From the NCBI GenBank assembly GCA_002389055.1, contig DGNT01000079.1, positions 1 to 18,509 of the forward strand: 18,509 bases of DNA, given 5' to 3'. Made by a program: the position numbers and the translations under genes. Shown piece after piece: positions 1 to 6,939 of this stretch (its first letter is position 1; every line of letters begins with the position of its first letter). The notes under the pieces are model-generated. The model searched no databases and was not told the origin of the DNA. It saw only the letters and a program-made list of their open reading frames with translations. Source of the stretch: Alcanivorax sp. UBA4485 (GTDB lineage: Bacteria > Pseudomonadota > Gammaproteobacteria > Pseudomonadales > Alcanivoracaceae).

Positions 1-55
1 GGTGTCAACGGCTTTTTTGCCCACCGGACACTGTTCGGTCATAAATTGCGCGGCC

Positions 56-199
56 TTGTAGGAGCGGGCCTTGCCCGCGAAAGGGAGCGAAGCTCCCGGC
101 AGGATGCCAGAGTCCTCTCTAACGACAGCACTGTCAGCGTCTCTGGAATCCCGCCGGCCGGCTTTGCCGGCCTTTCGCGGGCAGGGCCCGCTCCCACAA
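56..199. repeat. REPIN-like composite palindrome, copy 1
   Basis: The left end reads TTGTAGGAGCGGGCC and the right end GGCCCGCTCCCACAA, which are near-perfect inverted complements. Inside lie a GGGAGC/GCTCCC hairpin, a GGCAGGAT/ATCCCGCC inverted pair and a GGCCGGC-TTT-GCCGGCC hairpin. The element ends four bases from the stop codon of the leftward 62-residue gene, so it could also stop transcription or protect the 3' end. No transposase is in the window. The ends resemble Pseudomonas REP sequences, which RAYT transposases are thought to move in trans. Confidence 0.9.
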
Positions 200-202
200 A
201 CG

Positions 203-391
203 TCAGCCGCTGGCCTCTCGCTGCTCAACAAAGGCTTTCGCCGCTTCCAGGGTCGGGAAACGCCCCGGTAGCGGCCGCCCATCCGGCCCGGCGACGATGT
301 AATGGTCCACGCGCAGCTGCAGGGTGTCGCGCTGCAGCTCGCCCTCTTCGATGATGGTGTGGTGCCCCCAGGCGATACCGTTGCCGATCAT
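203..391 (-). CDS. Small conserved-looking protein translationally coupled to the TetR gene
   Basis: This is a 62-residue soluble protein with no signal peptide or membrane segment and no family I recognise. Its ATG overlaps the TGA of the upstream TetR gene in an ATGA arrangement, which is strong evidence for a real, coupled gene and fixes the start. The C-terminal half, with PDGRPLPGRFPTLEAAKAFV around residues 36-55, looks like a short beta-hairpin followed by a helix, but this is only a visual impression. It ends just before a REPIN-like repeat. It is probably co-transcribed with the regulator. It could be a small accessory or ligand-related protein, but I cannot assign a function. The main doubt is whether the product is conserved. 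Confidence 0.7.
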   Translation of the reverse strand: MIGNGIAWGHHTIIEEGELQRDTLQLRVDHYIVAGPDGRPLPGRFPTLEAAKAFVEQREASG

Positions 392-978
392 GCTTCGCCC
401 ACCACCCGGTCGACGATCAGGTCCGCCAGGTCCTCCACGGACAGCCGGCGGTTGGTGCTGAACCAGTTGGGGGTCCAGCCGATCATGCCGGTCAGCAGGC
501 GCCGCATGATAAAGGGGTCGGCGTGGAAAGCGCCGGCCCGGTGCAGGCGACCCAGCACATCCAGCCAGATCTGCTCGTAGATCTCACGCAGCGCCAGCGC
601 CTCTTTCTGCTTGGGCTCGCTGAGACAGCGCCACTCCCCCACCATCACCACCATGGCTTCGCGGGTATCGCCCACGGTGGCGGTGAGCTCGGCGCGCACC
701 AGGTTGCGCAGCTGCTCCAGGGGCGTCTGCCCGTCAGCCACCGCCTGGCGCAGCCGCTCGGTGTTGAAGCGGATCACCTCTTCCATCACCGCGAACAGGA
801 TATCTTCCTTACTTTTAAAGTGGTGGAAGATGGAGCCACTCTGGATGCCCACCGCCGCGGCGATATCACGCACCGTGGTGCGGTCGAACCCCTTGTCCCG
901 GAACAAATGGGCAGCGGCGCTCAGCAAGCGGCCCCGGGGCGAATTGTCGATGCCGTGGATGGCGTGTGTGTCGGGCAT
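388..978 (-). CDS. TetR/AcrR-family transcriptional regulator (atuR-like by position)
   Basis: This 196-residue protein has a typical TetR N-terminal helix-turn-helix: residues 16-65 include RGRLLSAAAHLFRDKGF and TTVRDIAAAVGIQSGSIFHHF. A helical ligand-binding domain follows and ends in GWTPNWFSTNRRLSVEDL. The length is usual for the family. The reading frame is open for a further 79 codons upstream, but that stretch translates a REPIN-like repeat. I start at 978 because GGAGGAG lies 8 nt upstream. The gene is divergent from atuA, as atuR is in Pseudomonas aeruginosa, where AtuR represses the atu genes. I infer it binds the palindrome at 1233-1250 and responds to an acyl-CoA or terpenoid intermediate. 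Orthology with AtuR rests on position, not on a checked alignment. Confidence 0.9.
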   Translation of the reverse strand: MPDTHAIHGIDNSPRGRLLSAAAHLFRDKGFDRTTVRDIAAAVGIQSGSIFHHFKSKEDILFAVMEEVIRFNTERLRQAVADGQTPLEQLRNLVRAELTATVGDTREAMVVMVGEWRCLSEPKQKEALALREIYEQIWLDVLGRLHRAGAFHADPFIMRRLLTGMIGWTPNWFSTNRRLSVEDLADLIVDRVVGEA

Positions 979-986
979 GGTGGTGG

Positions 987-993
987 CTCCTCC
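987..993 (-). promoter_or_regulatory. Shine-Dalgarno site setting the TetR start
   Basis: GGAGGAG on the minus strand lies 8 nt before the ATG at 978. It shows that the longer open frame reaching 1215 is not the true protein. Confidence 0.8.
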
Positions 994-1011
994 TCGGGGC
1001 GCATTTAATAG

Positions 1012-1032
1012 CGGCAGGCGGCAAGCTGCAAG
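1012..1032. repeat. Three tandem heptads (CGGCAGG, CGGCAAG, CTGCAAG)
   Basis: Three back-to-back 7-bp units with consensus C(G/T)GCA(A/G)G lie between the TetR start and the REPIN-like repeat. They differ in sequence from the heptads downstream of atuC but have the same period. No function is evident. Confidence 0.6.
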
Positions 1033-1047
1033 ACCGGGTTGGCGGCC

Positions 1048-1206
1048 TTGCGGGAGCCGGGCCTTGTGGGAGCGGGCCTCGCCCGCGAAAGGGAGCGAAG
1101 CTCCCGGCAGGATACCAGAGACGCTGTTTGTGCTGCCGTTAGAAAGGCCTCTGGAATCCTGCCGGCCGGCTTTGCCGGCCTTTCGCTTGCAAGCAAGCTC
1201 CCACAA
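1048..1206. repeat. REPIN-like composite palindrome, copy 2
   Basis: The core element runs from 1064 (TTGTGGGAGCGGGCC) to 1206 (GCTCCCACAA). It is preceded at 1048 by an extra degenerate copy of the 15-bp end unit (TTGCGGGAGCCGGGCC). The internal hairpins are GGGAGC-GAA-GCTCCC and GGCCGGC-TTT-GCCGGCC. The right arm has diverged, reading TTTCGCTTGCAAGCAAGC instead of TTTCGCGGGCAAGGCCCG. It sits between the divergent TetR and atuA genes, upstream of the candidate operator. Confidence 0.9.
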
Positions 1207-1225
1207 TGTCGCCACCGTTTGCCGC

Positions 1226-1255
1226 TTTACAAACCAAGCGCTTGCTTGGTAGCTT
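1226..1255 (+). promoter_or_regulatory. Candidate atuA promoter
   Basis: A possible -35 TTTACA (1226-1231) and -10 TAGCTT (1250-1255) are separated by 18 bp. The -10 match is weak. The placement is attractive because a perfect-armed palindrome fills the spacer, which is where a TetR repressor would block RNA polymerase. Confidence 0.4.
1233..1250. promoter_or_regulatory. Candidate TetR operator upstream of atuA
   Basis: ACCAAGC-GCTT-GCTTGGT is an 18-bp palindrome with perfect 7-bp arms and a 4-bp spacer. It is centred about 53 bp before the atuA start, in the gap shared with the divergent TetR gene. In P. aeruginosa, AtuR is reported to bind inverted repeats in the equivalent atuR-atuA gap. 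Assigning this palindrome to the neighbouring regulator is inference. Confidence 0.65.
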
Positions 1256-1294
1256 ACGGAATCATTCGGAGCACAGCAATCAGGACATGATCAT

Positions 1295-3088
1295 ATGGTA
1301 GAAGGCATGGCACATCCCGTTCGTATCGGCTGCGCCGCCGGCTTCTGGGGCGACACCAACAGCGCCGCCTTCCAACTGGTCCGCCAGGGCGAGATCGACT
1401 ACCTGGTGTTCGACTACCTGGCGGAGGTGACCCTGTCGATCATGGCGGGCGCCCGCATGAAGGATCCCAGCGCCGGTTACGCCCATGACTTCGTCACCCA
1501 GGTGATGGCGCCGCTGGCCCGCGAAATCAAAGAGAAGAACATCAAGGTGATCAGCAATGCCGGCGGCGTGAACCCGCGCGCCTGCCGCGAGGCCCTGCAG
1601 AAGGTGTTCGCCGAAGCCGGCGTGGAAATGAACATCGCCCTGGTGGAAGGCGACGACCTCAACGGTCGCCGCGACCAGTTCAGCGACTGCAAGGAGCTGG
1701 ATACCGGCGCCGGCCTGCCGCCGGTCACCGTGACCATGAACGCCTACCTGGGCGCCCTGCCGATCCAGGCGGCGCTGGACGCCGGCGCCGACCTGGTGCT
1801 GACCGGGCGCATCGCCGATTCGGCGCTGGTGCTGGGCCCGCTGATGCACGAATTCAAATGGGCCGACGACGATTACGACAAGCTCGCCCAGGGCTCCCTG
1901 GCCGGCCATGTAATCGAGTGCGGCGCCCAGTGCACCGGCGGCAACTTCACCGACTGGCGCGAAGTGCCGGACTTCCACAACATGGGCTTCCCGATCGCCG
2001 AGTGCCACCCGGACGGCACTTTTGTGATCACCAAACCGCCCGGCACCGGCGGCCTGGTGACCCCGGCCACGGTGGGCGAGCAGGTGCTCTACGAAATCGG
2101 CGACCCGCGCGCCTATATGCTCCCAGACGTGGTCTGCGACTTCACCGGTGTCACCCTGGTCCAGGACGGCGAACACCGGGTGCGCGTCAGCGGCGCCCGG
2201 GGCCTGCCGCCCACCGACACCTATAAGGTCTCCGCCACCTACCCGGACGGCCAGAAGATCACCGCCTCCTTCCTGATGGGCGGCCGGGAAGCACCGGCCA
2301 AGGGCCGCGCGGTGGCGGCGGCGATCCTGAAAAAGACCGAGGGTCTGCTCCAACAACTGGGCATGGCGCCGATGCGCGACACCAGCGTGGAGATTCTCGG
2401 CAGCGAAGTCACCTACGGCGCCCAGGCGCGCCGCGAAGACAGCCGCGAGGTGGTGGTAAAAATCGCCGCCCTGCACGACGACCGCAAGGCGCTGGGCCTG
2501 TTCGCCCGGGAAATCGCCCAGGCCGCCACCGGCATGGCACCGGGCCTGTCCGGGCTGGTCGGCGGCCGGCCCAAGCCGATGCCACGCATCCGCCTGTTCT
2601 CCACCCTGGTGCCCAAGGTGGACGTCACCGCCACCGTGGACCTGGACGGCACCCCCACGGAAGTGGGCGTACCGGTGGGCACGCCGCTGGATACCGCCCG
2701 TCTGCCCGAGACCAACGGCAGCGACACCGCCACCGGCGAGGCCAGCGTGCCGCTGGTCAAGCTGGCCTGGGCGCGCTCCGGCGACAAAGGCGACCACGCC
2801 AACATCGGCGTGATGGCGCGCAAACCGGAATACCTGCCCTACCTGCGCGCCGCGCTCACCGACGCCGCCGTGGCGGACTACATGAAACACGTGCTCGACC
2901 CGGAGCGCGGCAGCGTCAACCATTGGGAGTTGCCGGGCTTCAACGCCTTCAACTTCCTGCTGCGCCACGCCCTGGGCGGCGGCGGCATCGCCAGCCTGCG
3001 CATCGACCCGCAGGGCAAGGCGTTCGCCCAACAACTTCTGGACTTTCCGGTGCCCGTGAGCGCCGACATCCTGGAAACCCTACAGTGA
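1295..3088 (+). CDS. atuA: AtuA family protein (acyclic terpene utilisation)
   Basis: This is a 597-residue cytoplasmic protein. The N-terminal AtuA domain (DUF1446 type, about residues 8-450) has GCAAGFWGDTNSAAFQLV (12-29), DYLVFDYLAEVTLSIMA (35-51), SNAGGVNPRAC (87-97), LTGRIADSALVLGPL (169-183) and CGAQCTGGNFTDW (209-221). A C-terminal AtuA-like domain follows, with LAWARSGDKGDHANIGV (490-506). In P. aeruginosa the homologue belongs to the operon used for growth on citronellol and geraniol; its exact reaction is not established. AGGA at 1282-1285 lies 9 nt before the chosen ATG. An in-frame ATG at 1307 has no better site. It is the first gene of the operon, with the SDR gene starting 11 nt after its stop. 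Confidence 0.93.
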   Translation: MVEGMAHPVRIGCAAGFWGDTNSAAFQLVRQGEIDYLVFDYLAEVTLSIMAGARMKDPSAGYAHDFVTQVMAPLAREIKEKNIKVISNAGGVNPRACREALQKVFAEAGVEMNIALVEGDDLNGRRDQFSDCKELDTGAGLPPVTVTMNAYLGALPIQAALDAGADLVLTGRIADSALVLGPLMHEFKWADDDYDKLAQGSLAGHVIECGAQCTGGNFTDWREVPDFHNMGFPIAECHPDGTFVITKPPGTGGLVTPATVGEQVLYEIGDPRAYMLPDVVCDFTGVTLVQDGEHRVRVSGARGLPPTDTYKVSATYPDGQKITASFLMGGREAPAKGRAVAAAILKKTEGLLQQLGMAPMRDTSVEILGSEVTYGAQARREDSREVVVKIAALHDDRKALGLFAREIAQAATGMAPGLSGLVGGRPKPMPRIRLFSTLVPKVDVTATVDLDGTPTEVGVPVGTPLDTARLPETNGSDTATGEASVPLVKLAWARSGDKGDHANIGVMARKPEYLPYLRAALTDAAVADYMKHVLDPERGSVNHWELPGFNAFNFLLRHALGGGGIASLRIDPQGKAFAQQLLDFPVPVSADILETLQ

Positions 3089-3099
3089 GGATTATCTGA

Positions 3100-3975
3100 A
3101 TGCCGTACCGTTCCGTATTCCGCGACGACCTGTTCGCCGGTAAGACCCTCATCGTCACCGGCGGCGGTTCCGGCATCGGCCGCTGCACCGCCCACGAGCT
3201 GGCGGCGCTGGGCGCCCGGGTGGTGTTACTCGGCCGCAAGGAAGACAAGCTCAAGGCGGTGGCCGAGGAGATCCGCGAGGACACCGGCCGGGAAGCGCTG
3301 GTGTTCACCTGCGATATTCGCGACGAGGACAAAGTCCGCGACACCGTCGCCGCGATCTACAAGCAAGTGCACCAGGTGGACGGCCTGGTCAACAACGCCG
3401 GCGGCCAGTTCCCCTCGCCGGTGGCCCTGATCAGCCAGAAAGGCTGGGAAACCGTGATCCGCACCAACCTGACCGGCGGCTTCCTGATGGCCCGGGAAGT
3501 GTTCATGCAGGGCATGAACAAAAGCGGCGGCAGCATCGTCAACATCGTCGCCGACATGTGGGGCGGCATGCCCGGCATGGGTCACTCCGGCGCCGCCCGC
3601 GCCGGCATGGACAACTTCACCAAGACCGCCGCCCTGGAATGGGCCTGCGCCGGCGTGCGCGTGAACGCGGTGGCGCCGGGCTGGATCGCCTCCTCCGGCA
3701 TGGATACCTATCCAGAAGGCATGCAACGGACCATCAAGACCCTGCGCGGCGCGGTGCCGCTGAAACGGCTCGGCCTGGAAGCGGAAGTGTCCTCGGCGAT
3801 CACCTTCCTGCTCAGCGACGGCGCCGCCTTTATCAGCGGCGACACCTGGCGGATCGACGGCGCCGCCAGCCAGGGCAACGTGGCCATGTTCCCGCTGCCC
3901 GACCACAAAAACTCCAAACCTTACGACGGCTTCCACCGCGCCGTGACGCCCAACGTGCTCAAGGATCTGGATTAA
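3100..3975 (+). CDS. atuB: AtuB-like SDR-family protein with a non-canonical active site
   Basis: This 291-residue Rossmann-fold protein has the nucleotide-binding TGGGSGIG (20-27), NNAG (98-101) and RTNLTG (121-126). It resembles peroxisomal trans-2-enoyl-CoA reductase and 2,4-dienoyl-CoA reductase relatives through HSGAARAG (162-169). The usual catalytic YxxxK dyad aligns with Ser163 and Arg167, and the Tyr found in the YNLTK stretch of human PECR is Asp171 here. The order atuA-SDR-carboxylase matches P. aeruginosa atuABC. A role in oxidising a terpenoid alcohol or reducing an enoyl-CoA is possible but unproven. GTGAGG spans the atuA stop and serves as the ribosome site. The stop overlaps the atuC ATG (TAATG). 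Confidence 0.88.
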   Translation: MPYRSVFRDDLFAGKTLIVTGGGSGIGRCTAHELAALGARVVLLGRKEDKLKAVAEEIREDTGREALVFTCDIRDEDKVRDTVAAIYKQVHQVDGLVNNAGGQFPSPVALISQKGWETVIRTNLTGGFLMAREVFMQGMNKSGGSIVNIVADMWGGMPGMGHSGAARAGMDNFTKTAALEWACAGVRVNAVAPGWIASSGMDTYPEGMQRTIKTLRGAVPLKRLGLEAEVSSAITFLLSDGAAFISGDTWRIDGAASQGNVAMFPLPDHKNSKPYDGFHRAVTPNVLKDLD

Positions 3976-5585
3976 TGCCTGTACTCGAATCCGCCCTCGA
4001 CCCGAACAGCGAGGAATACCGGCAGAACCGCGACGCCCTACTGCAGGCGGTGGAGGAATTCCGCGCCATCGAACAGCAGGTGCGCGACACCGCGGAAAGC
4101 AAACGGGAAAAATTCGAAAAGCGCGGCCAGCTGCTGCCCCACGAACGGGTGGCGCGGCTGCTCGACCCGGGTTCGCCCTATCTGAGCCTGATGAACCTGG
4201 CCGGCTACAAGATGCACGACGACAAGGACGGCACCGAAGCCGGCGGCGGCACCATCGCCGGCATCGGCTATGTGTGCGGCGTGCGCTGCCTGGTCACGGC
4301 GTCGAATTCCGCCATCAAGGGCGGCACGGTGACGCCGTCCGGGCTGCATAAAACCCTGCGCCTGCAAAAAATCGCCCAGGAAAACCGGCTGCCCATGGTG
4401 AGCCTGGTGGAATCCGGCGGCGCCAATCTGAATTACGCCGCCGACGTGTTCGTGGAGGGCGCCCGCACCTTCGCCAACCAGGCGCGCCTGTCCGCCGCCG
4501 GCATCCCGCAGATCACCGTGGTGCACGGCAACGCCACCGCCGGCGGCGCCTACCAGCCCGGCCTGTCCGACTATGTGGTGCTGGTGCGCAACCGCGCCAA
4601 GATGTTCCTGGCCGGCCCGCCGTTGCTGAAAGCGGCCACCGGTGAAATCGCCACCGACGAAGAGCTGGGCGGCGCGGAGATGCACACCGGCGTGGCCGGC
4701 ACCGCCGAGTACCTGGCCGAGAACGACGCCGACGGCATCCGCCACGCCCGCGACATCATGAGCAAGCTGGGCCTGCGCGACAGGCCGCCGGAAAACCGCG
4801 ACTGGCGGGAACCGCTCTACCCACCGGAGCAACTGCTCGGCGTGGTGCCGGCGGACAGCAAAAAGCCCTATGACGTGCGCGAAATCATCGCCCGCCTCGC
4901 CGACGGCTCCGACTTCCTGGACTTCAAGAACGACTGGGACAGCGCCACCCTGTGCGGCTGGATCGACATCGAAGGCCAGCCGGTGGGCGTGATCGGCAAC
5001 AACGGCCCGATCACCCCGCGCGGCGCCGCCAAGGCGGCCCAGTTCATCCAGCTCTGCGACCAGACCCGCCGGCCTTTACTGTTTCTCCACAACACCACCG
5101 GTTTCATGGTCGGCACGGACCCGGAGCAGAACGGCGTCATCAAGCACGGCTCGAAAATGATCCAGGCGGTGGCCAACGCCCGGGTACCGAAAATTTCCAT
5201 TCTGGTGGGCGGCTCCTACGGCGCCGGCAACTACGCCATGTGCGGCCGCGGCCTGGACCCGCGCTTCATCTTCGCCTGGCCCAACGCCAAGGTGGCGGTG
5301 ATGGGCGGCCAGCAGGCCGGCACCGTGCTGCGCATCGTCGCCGAAGCCAAGCAGCGCGCCAACGGCCTGGAACCGGACGAAAAGGTGCTCGACATGCTGC
5401 AACAAAGCACCGCCCAGAAACTGGACGCGCAATCCACCGCGCTCTACGGCACCGCCCGCCTCTGGGACGACGGCATCATCGACCCCCGTGACACCCGCAA
5501 AGTGCTGGCCTACGTGTTGGACATGTGCCGGCAAGCGGAAGAACGAGAGCTGAACGCCAATACCTTTGGCGTAGCAAGACTATGA
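3975..5585 (+). CDS. atuC: Geranoyl-CoA carboxylase beta (carboxyltransferase) subunit
   Basis: This 536-residue carboxyltransferase belongs to the methylcrotonyl/geranoyl-CoA carboxylase group. The N-terminal crotonase-like domain has SGGANLNYAADVF (147-159), the oxyanion-forming ATAGGAYQPGLSDY (187-200) and FLAGPPLLKAATGE (211-224). The C-terminal domain has NNGPITPRGAAKAAQFI (342-358), NTTGFMVG (373-380), GGSYGAGNYAMCGR (412-425) and MGGQQAGTVL (443-452). It moves CO2 from biotin on AtuF to geranoyl-CoA. MCC-beta has HFGRIF where this protein has EGARTF (161-166), so a Phe is replaced by Gly162, in keeping with a larger substrate. The frame is open further upstream, but the start at 3975 gives the family's usual length and overlaps the SDR stop by one base, implying coupling. 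Confidence 0.94.
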   Translation: MPVLESALDPNSEEYRQNRDALLQAVEEFRAIEQQVRDTAESKREKFEKRGQLLPHERVARLLDPGSPYLSLMNLAGYKMHDDKDGTEAGGGTIAGIGYVCGVRCLVTASNSAIKGGTVTPSGLHKTLRLQKIAQENRLPMVSLVESGGANLNYAADVFVEGARTFANQARLSAAGIPQITVVHGNATAGGAYQPGLSDYVVLVRNRAKMFLAGPPLLKAATGEIATDEELGGAEMHTGVAGTAEYLAENDADGIRHARDIMSKLGLRDRPPENRDWREPLYPPEQLLGVVPADSKKPYDVREIIARLADGSDFLDFKNDWDSATLCGWIDIEGQPVGVIGNNGPITPRGAAKAAQFIQLCDQTRRPLLFLHNTTGFMVGTDPEQNGVIKHGSKMIQAVANARVPKISILVGGSYGAGNYAMCGRGLDPRFIFAWPNAKVAVMGGQQAGTVLRIVAEAKQRANGLEPDEKVLDMLQQSTAQKLDAQSTALYGTARLWDDGIIDPRDTRKVLAYVLDMCRQAEERELNANTFGVARL

Positions 5586-5587
5586 AA

Positions 5588-5705
5588 CAGTTGAGAGTTG
5601 ATAGTGGACAGTTGACAGCTCGCGGGCGAGCGCGAAGTACCGGCAAAGCCGTGCCCGCGCCCCCGGCTTTCGCTATCAACTGTCAACTGTCAACTATCAA
5701 CTCAA
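5588..5705. repeat. Fold-back element built of inverted heptad arrays
   Basis: Four tandem 7-bp units, TTGAGAG, TTGATAG, TGGACAG and TTGACAG (5591-5618), face an inverted array of CTATCAA, CTGTCAA, CTGTCAA, CTATCAA and a partial CTCAA (5673-5705). About 54 GC-rich bases separate them. The whole can fold back on itself as one long hairpin. It begins three bases after the atuC stop and separates atuC from atuD inside the operon. It is unrelated in sequence to the REPIN-like repeats and resembles a non-autonomous mobile palindrome, but no target-site duplication is obvious. Confidence 0.85.
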
Positions 5706-5778
5706 CCACCGGCTTTTCCGACAACCACTGACATTTAAGCGCTCGCAAAACCGAGCCAACAAACACAGGACATGCCCC

Positions 5779-6939
5779 ATGTTGTTTACTCAGGAACATG
5801 AAGAGCTGCGCCGCACGGTGCGTAATTTTATCGAGAAAGAAGTGAACCCGTTCGTGCCGGAGTGGGAAGCGGCGGGACGCTTTCCGATCCACGACGTGTT
5901 CAAGAAAATGGGCGATCTGGGCCTGCTCGGCGTCACCAAGCCGGAAGAGTACGGCGGCATGGGCCTGGACTATTCCTACGGCCTGATCGTCGCCGAGGAA
6001 ATCGGCGGCGCCACCTGCGGCGGCGTACCGCTGTCCATCGGCGTGCAGACCGACATGGCCACCCCGGCCCTGGCGCGGTTCGGCTCCGACGAACTTAAAC
6101 GGGACTATCTGGCCCCGGCCATCGCCGGTGACATGGTCGCCTCCATCGCGGTGTCCGAGCCGCACGCCGGCTCCGACGTGGCCAACATCAAAACCAACGC
6201 CAAGAAAGACGGCGACGACTACGTGATCAACGGCACCAAGATGTGGATCACCAACTCGCCCAGCGCCGACTTTTTCTGTCTGCTGGCGAATACCTCCGAC
6301 GATAAGCCCCACGTCAACAAATCCCTGATCGTGGTGCCCAAGGACGCCGGCGGCATCACCGTGGACAAGCCGCTCAACAAGCTGGGCATGCGCAGCTCGG
6401 AAACCGCCCAGGTGTTCTTCGACGACGTGCGCGTGCCGCAGCGCAACCTGATCGGCCAGGAAGGCATGGGCTTCATGATGCAGATGATGCAGTTCCAGGA
6501 AGAGCGTCTGTGGGGCGCCGCCAACGCCATCAAGGGCTGCGACAACCTGATCGCCCAGACCATCGAATACGCCCGCGAGCGCCAGGTGTTCGGCATGTCG
6601 CTGCTGGATAATCAATCGGTGCATTTCAAGCTGGCGGAGCTGCAGACCGAAGTGGAAATGCTGCGCGCGCTGGTGTGGCAGGCCTGCGAAACCTACATCA
6701 ACGGCGGCGACGTGCTGCGCCTGGCGTCCATGGCCAAGCTCAAGGCCGGCCGCCTGTCCCGGGAAGTGGCCGACGGCTGCATGCAGTACTGGGGCGGCAA
6801 CGGCTTTATGTGGGACAACCCGGCCAGCCAGCTCTACCGCGACGGCCGTCTGGGCTCCATCGGCGGCGGCGCCGACGAAGTGATGCTCGGCATTATCTGC
6901 AAGACCATGGGCATGCTGCCCGGGAAAAAGAAACCATGA
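5779..6939 (+). CDS. atuD: Acyl-CoA dehydrogenase (citronelloyl-CoA dehydrogenase type)
   Basis: This is a 386-residue FAD-dependent acyl-CoA dehydrogenase of normal family length. The signature AVSEPHAGSDV (124-134) and MWITNS (155-160) lie in the middle beta domain, YARERQVFG (264-272) follows, and the C-terminal stretch is YWGGNGFMWDNP with SIGGGADEVML (360-370). The likely catalytic base is Glu242 in EERL, the place used by isovaleryl-CoA dehydrogenase rather than the MCAD site. In the atu pathway the enzyme introduces the double bond that turns citronelloyl-CoA into geranoyl-CoA, passing electrons to ETF. The fold-back element and about 70 nt precede it. AGGA lies shortly upstream of the ATG. 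Its stop overlaps the atuE start (ATGA). Substrate is inferred from neighbours. Confidence 0.94.
   Translation: MLFTQEHEELRRTVRNFIEKEVNPFVPEWEAAGRFPIHDVFKKMGDLGLLGVTKPEEYGGMGLDYSYGLIVAEEIGGATCGGVPLSIGVQTDMATPALARFGSDELKRDYLAPAIAGDMVASIAVSEPHAGSDVANIKTNAKKDGDDYVINGTKMWITNSPSADFFCLLANTSDDKPHVNKSLIVVPKDAGGITVDKPLNKLGMRSSETAQVFFDDVRVPQRNLIGQEGMGFMMQMMQFQEERLWGAANAIKGCDNLIAQTIEYARERQVFGMSLLDNQSVHFKLAELQTEVEMLRALVWQACETYINGGDVLRLASMAKLKAGRLSREVADGCMQYWGGNGFMWDNPASQLYRDGRLGSIGGGADEVMLGIICKTMGMLPGKKKP

Noticed and set aside
979..1215. 79-residue N-terminal extension of the TetR protein
   Set aside because: It is a translation of the REPIN-like repeat, and a strong ribosome site supports the start at 978.
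1280..3034. 584-codon open frame antisense to atuA
   Set aside because: It is a shadow of GC-rich codon bias; its product is rich in His, Gly and Ala with no motifs, and the plus-strand protein is clearly real.
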